A DNA stretch of 64,000 nucleotides from Paracoccus sp. PAMC 22219 (lineage in GTDB: Bacteria > Pseudomonadota > Alphaproteobacteria > Rhodobacterales > Rhodobacteraceae): contig NZ_BBPH01000001.1 in NCBI RefSeq assembly GCF_000787695.1, forward strand, positions 81,275-145,274, in the 5' to 3' direction. Below, piece after piece: positions 28,054-39,187 of the stretch (the first letter of the stretch is position 1; each line of letters begins with the position of its first letter). Position numbers and translations under genes: made by a program. The notes under the pieces are model-generated. The model searched no databases, had not been told where the DNA came from, and saw only the letters and a program-made list of their open reading frames with translations.

Positions 28054-30597
28054 TCAGTACAGCCCGCCCGAAGACATGGTGCCGAAATCGGTCCGCCCCG
28101 GAATGACCCGCCGTTCCCCGGTCGAGGTCGTGATCGACTGCCCGCCGCCGCTCGCCCCGGCCTCCCACGGCAAAATCACCACCTCGTCGCCAAAGCCGGA
28201 CACGACATAAGGCGCCAGCCAGTCGGGATCGGTACCGTCGCGGAAATACTCGGCGATCACGTTCGGGCCGCTGGCAGTGTCGGGCAGGCGCTGGCCGGTC
28301 ACGCGGTCGATCTTGACCCAATAGCCGCCGGGCGGAACGGTGAACTCGGTCCCGCCATACTCGGCCACGGCCTCGCGCATGAAGGCGTTGAAGACCGGAA
28401 CGCACAGCGTGCCGCCAAAGGCACGCTCGCCCAGGGACCGCGGCTGGTCATAGCCCAGATAGCAGCCCGCCACGATGTTGCTGGAATAGCCGATGAACCA
28501 CACGTCCTTGGCGTCGTTGGTCGTGCCGGTCTTGCCCGCGATCGGCACGGGCAGATCGACGCCCGACGCGGACCCGCGCTCGACCGCGCCTTCCAGCATC
28601 GAGGTCAGCTGATAGGCCGTCACCGCATCCATCACCCGCTCTCGGTTGCTGTCGATCACCGGCGCCTGACCGGCGGGCATGGCCTGCATGGCGCAGGTCT
28701 CGCAGACGCGCTGGTCGTGGCGATAGACGGTGCGCCCACGGCGGTCCTGCACGCGGTCGACCAGCGTGGGCTCCACGCGTTCGCCGCCATTGGCGAACAT
28801 CGCATAGGCGGCGACCATCTTGAACAGCGTCGTCTCCTGCGCGCCAAGCGCGTTGGCCAGGAACGGCGACAGCGCGTCATAGACGCCGAAATCCTCGGCA
28901 TAGCGGGCCACCTGCTCCATGCCGATGTCGTCGGCGATGCGGATGGTCATCAGGTTGCGGGACTGTTCGATCCCGGTGCGCAACGGCGTCGGTCCGTAAT
29001 GGCGCCCTGACGAGTTCTGCGGCTCCCACAGGCCCTGGGGCGTGTTGATGCGGATCGGCTCGTCCACGACGATGGTCGCGGGGGTATAGTTGTTGTCCAG
29101 CGCCGCCGCATAGACGAAGGGCTTGAACGCCGACCCCGGCTGGCGCTGCGCCTGCGTCGCCCGGTTGAACACGCTGCTTTCGTAGGAAAACCCACCCTGC
29201 ATCGCCAGCACGCGGCCGGTGTTCACGTCCATCGCCATGAAGCCGCCCTGAACCTCGGGCACCTGACGCAGGCTCCAGCGCGTGAAATCGGCGCCGTCCA
29301 TCATCGCGCGGACCAGCACCACGTCGCCCACCCGCACCAGATCGCCCGCCACCTGCGCGCGGTCGCCCAGGGTGCCCGTGTCGCGGTCCAGGGGCCGCGC
29401 CCATTGTACGTCGGACGCAGGCACCCAGTGGCCGTCGCCGTCCTCCTCGATCCCCTCGATGCCGATGCGGGCATCCGACGCGCCAACCTCCAGCACCACC
29501 GCCGGGTGCCAGCCAGGAATGTCGCGCGGCAGGCGCAGGTCCCACAGCGCGCCGCGCCAGCTGGCCTCGTCGGTCAGCAGCCCGGCGTCGATCACCTCTC
29601 CGGTGCCGCGCCAGACGCCGCGGTTGCGGTCGTAATCCTCAAGCGCTGTCTGCAACGCGCTGGCCGCCTCCGACTGCAGGTCGGGATCGACGGTCGCGCG
29701 GATGGTCAGGCCACCGCCAAAGAACTCCTCCTGGCCGAATTCCAGGCTCAGCTGGCGGCGGATCTCGTCGGTGAAATAGTCGCGCGGCGGCAGCGCGCGG
29801 CGGAACGACGGATAGTCGCCGTTCTGCACCGACCGCAGCGGCAGCATGGCCTCGGCCTCATAGGTGGCCTCGTCGATGAACCCGTTCTGCCACATCTCGC
29901 GCAGGACATAGTTGCGCCGCTCGGTCACGCGCTCCTTGGCGGTAACGGGGTGATAGCGGCCGGGCGCCTGCGGCATGGCGGCCAGCATCGCGGCCTCGTG
30001 CGGGGCCAGTTCGGTCAGCGACTTGTTGAAATAGGTCTGCGAGGCCGCCGCGATGCCAAAGCTGTTCTGGCCCAGGAAGATCTCGTTCAGGTACAGCTCC
30101 AAGATCTGATCCTTGGACAGGCTGCGTTCCAGCCGCGCGGCCAGGATCAGCTCCTTGACCTTGCGTTCGACGCTGCGGTCGCTGGACAGAAGAAAGTTCT
30201 TCATCACCTGCTGGGTGATGGTGGACGCCCCGCGCACGCTGGACCCGCCCGTGGCCGCCGCCTCGAAGGCCGCCGACAGGATGCCCCGGATGTCATATCC
30301 CGGATGGCTGTAGAAGTTCTTGTCCTCGGCGCTGATGAAGGCCTGCTTGATCAGGTCTGGCACCTCGTCGATGGGCACGAAGATGCGGCGTTCCTCGGCG
30401 AATTCGTCGATCAGCTGGCCTTCGGCGGAATAGATGCGGCTGATCGTCTTGGGCGAATACTGGGCCAGCGTCTCGTGGCTGGGCAGGTCGCGCGAATAGA
30501 TCCAGAAAATGCCGCCGATGGTCAGCGCCGCAAAGAACACCCCCGTGACCACCCAGGAAAAGATCGCACCGAAGAAAGACAGGATGGGTCGCAGCAC
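28054..30597 (-). CDS. mrcA: penicillin-binding protein 1A (bifunctional transglycosylase/transpeptidase)
   Basis: 847 residues. An N-terminal membrane anchor (FSWVVTGVFFAALTIGGIFW) is followed by the GT51 transglycosylase domain: the catalytic Glu91 in SAEDKNFYSHPGYD, and STITQQVMKN. An OB-like insert comes next, then the transpeptidase with SxxK (GSAFKPF, near residue 490) and KTG (AGKTGTTNDAKD, near residue 690). It polymerises and crosslinks peptidoglycan in the periplasm. The neighbouring AmiC-type amidase makes a cell-wall cluster. The gene is intact. Confidence 0.95.
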   Translation of the reverse strand: MLRPILSFFGAIFSWVVTGVFFAALTIGGIFWIYSRDLPSHETLAQYSPKTISRIYSAEGQLIDEFAEERRIFVPIDEVPDLIKQAFISAEDKNFYSHPGYDIRGILSAAFEAAATGGSSVRGASTITQQVMKNFLLSSDRSVERKVKELILAARLERSLSKDQILELYLNEIFLGQNSFGIAAASQTYFNKSLTELAPHEAAMLAAMPQAPGRYHPVTAKERVTERRNYVLREMWQNGFIDEATYEAEAMLPLRSVQNGDYPSFRRALPPRDYFTDEIRRQLSLEFGQEEFFGGGLTIRATVDPDLQSEAASALQTALEDYDRNRGVWRGTGEVIDAGLLTDEASWRGALWDLRLPRDIPGWHPAVVLEVGASDARIGIEGIEEDGDGHWVPASDVQWARPLDRDTGTLGDRAQVAGDLVRVGDVVLVRAMMDGADFTRWSLRQVPEVQGGFMAMDVNTGRVLAMQGGFSYESSVFNRATQAQRQPGSAFKPFVYAAALDNNYTPATIVVDEPIRINTPQGLWEPQNSSGRHYGPTPLRTGIEQSRNLMTIRIADDIGMEQVARYAEDFGVYDALSPFLANALGAQETTLFKMVAAYAMFANGGERVEPTLVDRVQDRRGRTVYRHDQRVCETCAMQAMPAGQAPVIDSNRERVMDAVTAYQLTSMLEGAVERGSASGVDLPVPIAGKTGTTNDAKDVWFIGYSSNIVAGCYLGYDQPRSLGERAFGGTLCVPVFNAFMREAVAEYGGTEFTVPPGGYWVKIDRVTGQRLPDTASGPNVIAEYFRDGTDPDWLAPYVVSGFGDEVVILPWEAGASGGGQSITTSTGERRVIPGRTDFGTMSSGGLY

Positions 30598-30672
30598 GGG
30601 GTCAGCCTTTGTCGGGGTTTCGCCGCGTCTATAGCGACCACCGGCCCCCCGGTCAAAGCAACACTGGGTGTA

Positions 30673-31880
30673 TCAGTGACGAAGCAGGCCCGCGCGCGCC
30701 TGTTCGTCGCGCCACCAGCCGGTCGTGGCCTCGGCGACCGCCTCGACCATGCGGGCGCGCCAGTCGGGATCGGTCAGGTTCGCCAGATCAGTCTGGTCCG
30801 AGATGAACCCCAGCTCCAGCAGGACGGAGGCGATGTCCGGCGATTTCAGCACCGAAAACGCCGCCCCCTGCACCGGGCGCCGTGCAGCCCGATCCCGCGC
30901 AGCGCCATGCGCGATGTCAGCAGCCGGGCAAAGGCCTCGGACCGGGGCTGGGTGTCGGTGCGGGCGAAATCCATCAGCACGGTCGCCAGCGCATCGTCGT
31001 GGCCGCGCAGGTCCATCCCCGCCAGCAGGTCGTCGCGCTGGTGCCGCATCGTCAGCTGCTGGGCCGCCCGCGTGTCGGACGAACTGTTCCAGACATAGAC
31101 CGTGGCCCCCGCCGCCTGCCCCTGCGGCAGCGCGTCGGCATGCAGCGACAGCAGCAGATGCGACCCGGATTGCCGGGCGGCGGTCATCCGGTCCTCCAGC
31201 TTGACATAGACGTCGCTGTCGCGGGTCATCGTCACCGTCACGCCCCGCGCCTGCAGGGCCGTGCGCAGCTCCTGCGCGAATGTCAGGACCAGTTCGGCCT
31301 CGGTATCGGACCCCGCCTGCGCGCCGGGATCAAAGCCGCCGTGACCGGGGTCCAGCGTCACCGTCAGCCCCGGCGCAGTCGGCGGCGGCGGCAGTTCGGC
31401 CGGATCGGGCAGGTTGCGCAGCGCGGCCGCGGCCGACGGGCGGGGGGCGAAATCCTCGATCGCGACGGGGTTCAGGGTGATGCGCAGCCGCGCCTCGGCG
31501 CCCTGGGTGCGCATCCCCGCCTGCGCCACGCGATAGGGGCCGGGCAGCTCGATCACCAGCCGCGACCAGCCGTGCCGAAAACTGCCCCACCGGATCGCGG
31601 GCGCCAGGTCCTGTCCGAACAGGTCGGCGGGATTGCGGCCCGCCAGATCGACGCCCTTCAGGTCCACGACCAGCCGCGCGGGTTCCCCCACCAGAAAGGC
31701 CCGCCATTGCACGGGACGATCCAGCGCCAGCGACAGGTCCAGCGGCTGCGGGCCGAACGCGCGGTGCCACCAGCCCTGCGGCGCCTGCGTCAGGGCCGAT
31801 CCGCCCAGAATCAGCCGTGCCGGGTCCTGGGCGTGAACCGGACCCGCCAGCAGCAGCAGGATCAGCAGCAAAAGCCTCAT
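30673..31880 (-). CDS. N-acetylmuramoyl-L-alanine amidase, AmiC-type with AMIN domain, interrupted by a one-base deletion
   Basis: The reconstructed protein has about 402 residues. A signal peptide (MRLLLLILLLLAGPVHAQ) is followed by an AMIN domain (about residues 25-150) and a zinc Amidase_3 domain with TVTLDPGHGGFDPGA and LLSLHADAL. The frame ends early at GIGLHGARC. Adding one C at 30875-30877 gives GIGLHGAPVQGAAFSVLKS and leads to VLLELGFISDQTDL, which carries the catalytic glutamate, and the end ARAGLLRH. The enzyme splits septal peptidoglycan during daughter-cell separation. The start overlaps the aminotransferase stop (ATGA); PBP1A lies downstream. Confidence 0.88.
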
Positions 31881-33013
31881 CTGGCCGCCATGAAGGCCGT
31901 CAGGCGGGCCAGGCCCTCGGCGATGTCCGCCGTCGCGCGGGCATAGGAAAACCGCAGCGTGCGCGACCCGCGATCGGGGTCGAAATCCAGACCCGGCGTG
32001 ACCGCGACGCCCGCCTTGTCCAGGATCTCGGCGGCAAAGGCCACGGAATCGTCGGTCAGGTGCGACACGTCGGCATAGATGTAGAACGCCCCCTCGGGCG
32101 GTGCGATGCGGTCGAACCCTGCGCGCGGCAGGCCCTCCAGCATCAGGCGGCGGTTCTCGGCATAGACGGTACGGTTGGCCTCGGCCTCGGGGATGCAATC
32201 CAGTGCGGCCAGTGCCGCGACCTGGCTGGCATGGGGCGGACAGATGAACAGGTTCTGCGCGAGCCGTTCCACCGTGCGGACCATGTCCGGGGGCACGACC
32301 ATCCAGCCGACCCGCCATCCGGTCATGGAAAAGTATTTGCTGAAAGAGTTTACGACCAGAACCTCATCCGTCACCTCAAGTGCGGAATGACAGCGGTCGG
32401 CATAGGACAACCCGTGATAGATCTCGTCCGATATCACCGCCATGCCCCGCGCGGATGCCGCCTGCGTCAGCGCCGACAACTCCGGCACGGTCAGCACCGT
32501 CCCCGACGGATTGCCGGGCGACGCCAGGATCAGGCCCTGCACGTCGTCGGGCAGATCCTGCGGGCGCGGCTGATAGCGATCCTCGGGGCGCGTCGGGATA
32601 CCGACCGGGGTCAGCGACATCGCGCGCAGGATCTGGCGATAGCTGGGATAGCCGGGATAGCCCATCGCCACCCGGTCCCCGGCGTCGAACAGCGCCGAAA
32701 ACGCCAGGATGAACGCGCCGCTGCTGCCCGGCGTCACGACGACCCGCGCGGGGTCCAGATCGACCCCGTACCAGCGGCGGTACAGATCCGCGATTCCCTG
32801 CCGCAGCGCCGGCAGGCCCAGGGCCACGGTATAGCCAAGCGGCTGTTCCAGCGCCTGCGCCAGCGCCTGTCGTGCGCCGAGGGGGGCGGGAGTGCCGGGC
32901 TGGCCGACCTCCATGTGGATGATGTGGCGGCCCGCGGCTTCGGCCCGGGCGGCCGCCTCCATCACGTCCATCACGATGAACGGGTCAACCTGTCCGCGCA
33001 GGGAGTGTCGCAT
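31877..33013 (-). CDS. class I/II PLP-dependent aminotransferase
   Basis: 378 residues, fold type I. The Schiff-base lysine is in NSFSKYFSMTGWRVGW; SPGNPSGTVL and ISDEIYHGL contain the Asn and Asp/Tyr cofactor contacts; LRFSYARA carries the substrate-carboxylate arginine. It belongs to the aspartate/tyrosine aminotransferase superfamily, and sequences of this pattern are often annotated simply as pyridoxal phosphate-dependent aminotransferases. The amino acid substrate is unknown. It is the first gene of a run with the AmiC-type amidase and PBP1A, though the 75-base gap before PBP1A may hold another promoter. Confidence 0.88.
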   Translation of the reverse strand: MRHSLRGQVDPFIVMDVMEAAARAEAAGRHIIHMEVGQPGTPAPLGARQALAQALEQPLGYTVALGLPALRQGIADLYRRWYGVDLDPARVVVTPGSSGAFILAFSALFDAGDRVAMGYPGYPSYRQILRAMSLTPVGIPTRPEDRYQPRPQDLPDDVQGLILASPGNPSGTVLTVPELSALTQAASARGMAVISDEIYHGLSYADRCHSALEVTDEVLVVNSFSKYFSMTGWRVGWMVVPPDMVRTVERLAQNLFICPPHASQVAALAALDCIPEAEANRTVYAENRRLMLEGLPRAGFDRIAPPEGAFYIYADVSHLTDDSVAFAAEILDKAGVAVTPGLDFDPDRGSRTLRFSYARATADIAEGLARLTAFMAAR

Positions 33014-33169
33014 TGGCTCGGCCTCATTTTTGATCCGTGATAGCGCGGGACGGCGTCACGCTCCAGCCTTTAGGCACAGGTGATCCGTCACGCAGCCGTG
33101 TCGGGGGCGTTCTTGCCATCGCAGGCGCGTCGGTCCAAGCTGTGACCCACACCAGACCAAGGGATGCCC

Positions 33170-33922
33170 ATGACACGCCTGACCGCCGCCTTTTTCCTGG
33201 GGACCAGCCTGGCCCTGTCCGCGCCCGCGATGGCCTTCGACATCTCGGCCATGACCGACGATGAAAAGGCCGCCTTCGGCGAGGCCGTGCGCGGGTATCT
33301 GATGGAAAATCCGCAGGTTCTGATCGAATCGATCAACGTGCTGGAAAGCCAGCAGGCCCAGGATGCCGCACAGACCGACCTGCAGCTGGTGCAGGCCAAC
33401 AGCGACGCGCTGTTCGCCGACGGCCACAGCTGGATCGGCGGCAACCCCGAAGGCGATCTGACCATGGTCGAGTTCATCGACTATCGCTGCGGCGTCTGTC
33501 GCCAGTTCAACGCCGAGGTCTTCGACGCCGTCGAGGAAGATGGCAACATCCGTCTGATCCTGAAGGAATTTCCTATTCTTGGCGAAGAAAGCGTGCTGTC
33601 CAGCCGCTTTGCGATTTCGGTCCACCAGATCGCCGGGGACGAGGCCTATCTGAAGGCGCATGACGCACTGATGGCGCTGCGCGCGCCCGCCACCCCAGAA
33701 TCCCTGCGCGGCGTGGCCGAGGAGATCGGCGTCGATGCGGATGCGATCATGGCGCATATGGACACCGACGCGGTGAACATGGTGCTGCAGAAGAACCAGG
33801 ACTTGGGACAGACGATGGCGATCCAGGGGACGCCGACCTTCGTGATCGGCGACCAGATGCTGCGCGGCGTCCCGCGGGCGGGCGTGGCCGAAACCATCGC
33901 CCAGATCCGCGAAACCATGTGA
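33170..33922 (+). CDS. periplasmic DsbA/BdbD-like thiol:disulfide oxidoreductase
   Basis: About 250 residues. A signal peptide (MTRLTAAFFLGTSLALSAPAMA) precedes an N-terminal helical segment (EKAAFGEAVRGYLMENPQV) seen in Com1/ScsC-like proteins. The thioredoxin fold has the active site DYRCGVCRQF and the cis-proline loop QGTPTFVIGDQ. It would form or isomerise disulfides in exported proteins. Two ATGs are possible, at 33164 and 33170; AAGGG at about 33159-33163 is spaced for the second. Its stop TGA abuts the manC stop directly (TGATCA), so the two genes converge with no spacer. Confidence 0.9.
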   Translation: MTRLTAAFFLGTSLALSAPAMAFDISAMTDDEKAAFGEAVRGYLMENPQVLIESINVLESQQAQDAAQTDLQLVQANSDALFADGHSWIGGNPEGDLTMVEFIDYRCGVCRQFNAEVFDAVEEDGNIRLILKEFPILGEESVLSSRFAISVHQIAGDEAYLKAHDALMALRAPATPESLRGVAEEIGVDADAIMAHMDTDAVNMVLQKNQDLGQTMAIQGTPTFVIGDQMLRGVPRAGVAETIAQIRETM

Positions 33923-35354
33923 TCAATCGGCGCTGCTGCGGGAATAGACATCCTCGTACCGGATGATGTCGTCCTCTCCCAGATAGCTGCCGGTCTGCAC
34001 CTCGATCAGGACCATCGGCACCTTGCCGGGGTTCTCCATCCGGTGGACGGCGCCCAAGGGGACATAGATCGACTGGTTCTCGGTCACCAGTGTCACGCTG
34101 TCGTCGACGGTGACGCGCGCGGTGCCCGACACCACGATCCAATGTTCCGACCGATGAACATGGCTTTGCAGCGACAAAGCCGCGCCTGGTTTCACCACGA
34201 TGCGCTTGACCTGGAAGCGGTCGGCCAAGGCCAGCGTCTCGAACCAGCCCCAGGGGCGATGGTCGCGGGGAAACGCCTCGGCCTGCTTGGCGCGCTTGGC
34301 CTTCAGCGCGGACACGGCCAGCCGCACGTCCTGCGCGCGGCTGCGGTCGGCCACAAGAACCGCGTCCGACGTCGCCACGACCATCACGTCGCGAAGCCCG
34401 ATGCCCACGACCTTGAGATCGTCGCTGTCCGACCGCAGCAGCACGTCATGGCAATCGATCGCGGTCGAATTGGCATCCGTGACCACCCCGTGATCAGAGG
34501 GCGCATGGTCAAGCGCCTCGCGCCAGACGGCGTCCCAGCCCCCCAGATCCGACCAGCGGCCGGAAAACCGCACCACCGTCAGGTTGTCGGCCTTTTCCAT
34601 GACCGCATAGTCGATCGACTGATCCTCGACCCCCGCCCAGCGCCTTGGCCAGGCGCAGGAAACCCAGGTCCAGATGCGCTTGGTCCAGCGCCTGCTGGAC
34701 CGGCTCAAGGTATGCGGGGGCATGGGCGAGGAACGCCTCGATCATGGTGCGCGCGCTGAACAGGAAGATGCCGGCGTTCCACAGATAGTTGCCCGCGGCC
34801 AGCATCTGGCCCGCACGGTCGGCATCGGGCTTTTCCACGAACCGCGCCAGGGGCTGCGGCCCCTCTCCGGCACCGGCCAGTTCCAGATAGCCATATCCCG
34901 TTTCAGGCCGGTCGGGGGTGATGCCGAAGGTCACGATGCGCCCCTGCACCGCTGCCTGCGCGCCTTGGGCCACGGTGGCGGCAAAGGCCTCCGCATCGGG
35001 GATCACGTGGTCGGACGGCGCCACCAGCACCAGCCCGTCGGGATTATCCGCGGCAACCATCAGCGCCGCCGCCAGGATCGCGGGCGCGGTGTTGCGGCCC
35101 ATGGGTTCGATCACAATGCGACCGGCCGCGATGCCCGCCTGTTCCAGCTGTTCGGCCACGATGAAGCGGAAATCGGAATTGGTCATCACCACCGGCGCCG
35201 CGAATCCCGGCCCCGACAGCCGCCGGGCCGAGGCCTGGAACAGCGTCTCGTCCCCGGTCAGGGCGGCGAACTGCTTGGGAAAGCTTTTCCGGGACACGGG
35301 CCATAGCCGCGTGCCCGAACCGCCCGCCATCAGCACCGGTGTAATCATCGTCAT
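33923..35354 (-). CDS. manC: mannose-1-phosphate guanylyltransferase/mannose-6-phosphate isomerase, interrupted by a one-base insertion
   Basis: The reconstructed protein has about 476 residues, the size of bifunctional AlgA/ManC/CpsB proteins. The N-terminal half is the nucleotidyltransferase (LMAGGSGTRLWPVSRKSFPKQ, VAPSDHVI, FVEKPD, GNYLWNAGIF). The C-terminal half is a type II phosphomannose isomerase cupin (HRPWGWFETL, KPGAALSLQSHVHRSEHW). The frames meet at LAKALGG / VEDQSIDYAVMEKA. Removing one C from the five-C run 34630-34634 restores one frame; this is the only +1 event in the window. The product GDP-mannose feeds surface polysaccharide. The start MTMITPVLM at 35354 follows AAGGGG. 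Confidence 0.87.
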
Positions 35355-35614
35355 CGCAAACCCCTTGGGCGAACCCCGCCCTGTCATCATTCCTGCCGGT
35401 TGCATCCGGCCCTCACCGCAGTCAAGGGCCAAGCGCCGCCAGCGTCAAGTCGCACCCCCGATATCGCCGCAAAGACCCCGCCCGCACGGGCACGGGGGGG
35501 CAGTCTTCGCGCGTCTTTGCGCGCTTGCTGCTGCGACGGGCCGTTCCGGCCGCCAAGGGCCGGGCCTGTCGATGGGGAAACGGCGCATGGGGTCGCCTTA
35601 TTCCCCACCCATGC

Positions 35615-38600
35615 TCAACTGCAGCCGCTGGTGCCGCCGCAGGTGTTGCATTTCATGCAGGTGCCGTTGCGCACCAGCGTATAGTTGCCGCATTCGCCGC
35701 AGGGATCGCCCTCGTATCCCTGCATCCGGGCCTTGGCGCGCAGGTCCATCCCGGTGGCCATGCCGGTCGTGACGGCGGCCACCGACACGCCCGCCTGCAG
35801 CGCCATCAGGTCCTGCGGCATCCGCTTGCGCAGGTAACCCGCGCTGCTGATCTGCTTCAGCATGGTCAGCGACTTCAGCTCGGACGGCTGACTGGGCCGC
35901 CCCTCGTCCTCGCCGCCGCCCAGGTCGTCAAAGCTGGCGCCCGTGGGCACGACATGGGCCAGGTCGGTGCGGTCCAGATAGCTGACGGCCAGTTCGCGGA
36001 ACACATAGTCCAGGATCGAGGTCGCGTTCTTGATGCTGTCATTCCCCTGCACCATCCCCGCCGGTTCGAACCGGGTAAAGGTGAAGGCGTCCACGAACTC
36101 CTCCAGCGGCACGCCGTATTGCAGGCCCACCGACACGGCGATGGCGAAATTGTTCATCATCGCCCGGAAGCCCGCGCCTTCCTTGTGCATGTCGATGAAG
36201 ATCTCGCCCAGCTTGCCGTCGTCATATTCGCCGGTGCGCAGATAGACCTTGTGCCCGCCGACGATGGCCTTCTGGGTGTACCCCTTGCGGCGCTGCGGCA
36301 GCTTTTCGCGGTTCGACCGCACGATCTCCTTGACGATGACGCGCTCGACGATCCGCTCGGCCAGGACGCGGGCCTTGTCGTGGGTGGACCCGTGGGCCAG
36401 GACCTCCTCGGCCTCCTCGTCGTCGTCGATCAGCGCGCTGGCCAGCGGCTGGCTCAGCTTGGACCCGTCGCGATAGAGGGCGTTGGCCTTGATCCCCAGG
36501 CTGTGCGACAGCTCGTACGCCGCCAGCGTGTCGGCGATGGTCGCGCTGGAGGGCATGTTGATCGTCTTGCTGATCGCCCCCGAGATGAAGCTTTGCGCCG
36601 CCGCCATCATGTGGATGTGGCTTTCCACCGACAGATAGCGCGTCCCGGTCTTGCCGCAGGCATTCGCGCAGTCGAACACCGACAGGTGTTCGGCCTTCAG
36701 ATGCGGCGCGCCTTCCAGCGTCATCGTCCCGCAGACATGGTCGTTGGCCGCGTCGATCTGCGCCTTGCTGAAGCCCAGGTGGCGCAGCAGGTCAAAGGTC
36801 GGGTCCGACAGCTTGTCCGCCGGGATGCCCAGAGTGCCGCGGCAGAAATCCTCTCCCAACGTCCACTGGTTGAAGACAAAGCGGATGTCGAAGGCCGACG
36901 GCAGCGCGCCTTCGACCTTGGCGATCTCGGTGGCGCCAAAGCCGTGACCGGCAAGCGACGCATGGTTGATGCCGGGGCAGTTGCCCAAGGTGGCGTGGCC
37001 CACGGCGTGGCCCACGATCTCCTCGATCTGGGCGGGGCGATAGCCCAGCTTTTCCAGCGCCGCGGGGACCGACTGGTTGATGATCTTGAAATAGCCGCCG
37101 CCCGCCAGCTTCTTGAACTTGACCAGCGCGAAATCCGGCTCGATGCCCGTGGTGTCGCAATCCATGACCAGGCCGATCGTGCCGGTGGGCGCGATGACCG
37201 TGGTCTGGGCGTTACGGAAGCCATGCGCCTGACCCAAAGCCAGCGCCTCGTCCCAAGCCGCGCGGGCCAGGTCGACCAAGGCGGCGTCGGGACAGTTCGC
37301 GGCGTCCAGCGCCACGGGGGCGACGTTCACGCCCTCGCACGCCGTGCCATGCGCGGCGGCACGGTGGTTGCGGATGACGCGCAGCATGTGGCCGGCGTTG
37401 CGGGCATAGCCGGGGAAGGCGCCCAGTTCGGCGGCCATCAGCGCGCTGGTCGCATAGGCGGTGCCGGTCATGATCGCCGACAGCGCCCCGCAGATCGCGC
37501 GGCCCTGATCGCTGTCATAGCCCAGACCCATGTTCATCAGCAGACCGCCGATATTGGCGTATCCCAGCCCAAGCGTGCGGAAATCATAGCTGCGCTGCGC
37601 GATTTCCTTGGACGGGAACTGCGCCATCAGCACGCTGATCTCCAGCGTGACGGTCCACAACCGGCTGGCATGGACATAGGCGTCGGCATCGAACCGTCCG
37701 TCGGTCCAGAAGGTCAGCAGGTTCATGGACGCCAGGTTGCAGGCGGTGTCGTCCAGGAACATGTATTCGCTGCACGGGTTCGACCCCCGGATCGCCCCGT
37801 CCTCGGGGCAGGTGTGCCAGGCGTTGACCGTGTCGTGGAACTGGATGCCCGGATCGGCGCAGGCCCAGGCCGCGTGGCCGATCTGGTCCCACAGATCGCG
37901 CGCCGACACGGTCTTGGCGACCTTGCCGTCGGTGCGGCGGATCAGCTCCCACGGGGCATCCTCGCGCACGGCGCGCAGGAAGGCGTCCGTCACCCGGACC
38001 GAGTTGTTCGAGTTCTGGCCCGACACCGACACATAGGCCTCGGAATCCCAGTCCGTGTCATAGGTCGGGAATCCGATGCTGTCGAAGCCCTGCCGCGCAT
38101 ATTGCAGCACGCGGTTCACATAGGTTTCGGGGATCATCGCCCGCTTGGCGCTGCGGATCGCGGCCTTCAGCGCGTCGTTCCGGGCCGGATCGGCCTCTCC
38201 ACCACCGTTGCGGATCGCGGCAAAGATGCCGTTCAGCTCGCGTTCGTGCAGCTTGGACCCGGCCACCAGGGACGCGACCTTCTGCTCCTCGATCACCTTC
38301 CAGTTCACGAAGGCTTCGATGTCGGGATGGTCCATGTCGCAGATGACCATCTTGGCCGCGCGGCGCGTGGTGCCGCCCGACTTGATCGCGCCCGCAGCCC
38401 GGTCGCCGATCTTCAGGAACCCCATCAGGCCCGACGACTTGCCGCCGCCGGACAGCTTTTCCCCCTCGCCGCGCAGCGACGAGAAGTTGGTGCCGGTGCC
38501 GCTGCCATACTTGAACAGGCGCGCCTCGCGGACCCACAGGTCCATGATGCCGCCCTCGTTCACCAGATCGTCGCTGACCGACTGGATGAAGCAGGCATGC

Positions 38601-39187
38601 GGCTGCGGATGCTCATAGGCGCTGGTCGATGCGGTCAGCTTGCCGGTCTTGTGGTCGACATAGAAATGCCCCTGCCCCGGCCCGTCGATGCCATAGGCCC
38701 AGTGCAGGCCGGTGTTGAACCATTGCGGGCTGTTCGGCGCGGCCATCTGGCGGGCCAGCATGTGGCGCATCTCTTCCAGATAGGCGCGGGCATCGGCCTC
38801 GGTGGTGAAATAGCCGCCCTTCCAGCCCCAATAGGTCCAGGCCCCGGCCAGGCGGTCAAAGACCTGACGGGCGCTGGTCTCTCCGCCGAAGCGCGCGTCC
38901 TCGGGCAGATCGGCCATCGCGGCGTGGTCGGGAACGTGGCGCCACAGGAACTCGGGCACGCCCTTTTCGCGGACGGGCTTCAGGCGCGCGGGGACGCCGG
39001 CACGGCGAAAGTATTTCTGGGCGATGACGTCGCTGGCGACCTGGCTCCAGCCCTGGGGCACCTCGACCGCATCGTTGCGAAAGACCACCGTGCCGTCCGG
39101 ATTGCGGATCTCGCTGAGGGTGGTGGTGAACGCGATGCCGCCATAGGCCCCGCCGGTGTCCGTGGTAAAGCGCCGCTCGATCTTCAT
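35615..39187 (-). CDS. nrdJ: adenosylcobalamin-dependent (class II) ribonucleotide reductase
   Basis: 1190 residues. Family landmarks: [15 protein letters not shown], the redox cysteine in [32 protein letters not shown], and the catalytic [18 protein letters not shown]. The C-terminus has a cysteine-rich zinc-ribbon-like tail ([18 protein letters not shown]) ending SGCS, which re-reduces the active site. It makes deoxyribonucleotides with or without oxygen but needs vitamin B12. Paracoccus species are known to carry NrdJ beside class I and III enzymes. No cobalamin riboswitch is visible in the 420 bases upstream. The gene is intact over 3.5 kb. Confidence 0.96.
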   Translation of the reverse strand: MKIERRFTTDTGGAYGGIAFTTTLSEIRNPDGTVVFRNDAVEVPQGWSQVASDVIAQKYFRRAGVPARLKPVREKGVPEFLWRHVPDHAAMADLPEDARFGGETSARQVFDRLAGAWTYWGWKGGYFTTEADARAYLEEMRHMLARQMAAPNSPQWFNTGLHWAYGIDGPGQGHFYVDHKTGKLTASTSAYEHPQPHACFIQSVSDDLVNEGGIMDLWVREARLFKYGSGTGTNFSSLRGEGEKLSGGGKSSGLMGFLKIGDRAAGAIKSGGTTRRAAKMVICDMDHPDIEAFVNWKVIEEQKVASLVAGSKLHERELNGIFAAIRNGGGEADPARNDALKAAIRSAKRAMIPETYVNRVLQYARQGFDSIGFPTYDTDWDSEAYVSVSGQNSNNSVRVTDAFLRAVREDAPWELIRRTDGKVAKTVSARDLWDQIGHAAWACADPGIQFHDTVNAWHTCPEDGAIRGSNPCSEYMFLDDTACNLASMNLLTFWTDGRFDADAYVHASRLWTVTLEISVLMAQFPSKEIAQRSYDFRTLGLGYANIGGLLMNMGLGYDSDQGRAICGALSAIMTGTAYATSALMAAELGAFPGYARNAGHMLRVIRNHRAAAHGTACEGVNVAPVALDAANCPDAALVDLARAAWDEALALGQAHGFRNAQTTVIAPTGTIGLVMDCDTTGIEPDFALVKFKKLAGGGYFKIINQSVPAALEKLGYRPAQIEEIVGHAVGHATLGNCPGINHASLAGHGFGATEIAKVEGALPSAFDIRFVFNQWTLGEDFCRGTLGIPADKLSDPTFDLLRHLGFSKAQIDAANDHVCGTMTLEGAPHLKAEHLSVFDCANACGKTGTRYLSVESHIHMMAAAQSFISGAISKTINMPSSATIADTLAAYELSHSLGIKANALYRDGSKLSQPLASALIDDDEEAEEVLAHGSTHDKARVLAERIVERVIVKEIVRSNREKLPQRRKGYTQKAIVGGHKVYLRTGEYDDGKLGEIFIDMHKEGAGFRAMMNNFAIAVSVGLQYGVPLEEFVDAFTFTRFEPAGMVQGNDSIKNATSILDYVFRELAVSYLDRTDLAHVVPTGASFDDLGGGEDEGRPSQPSELKSLTMLKQISSAGYLRKRMPQDLMALQAGVSVAAVTTGMATGMDLRAKARMQGYEGDPCGECGNYTLVRNGTCMKCNTCGGTSGCS

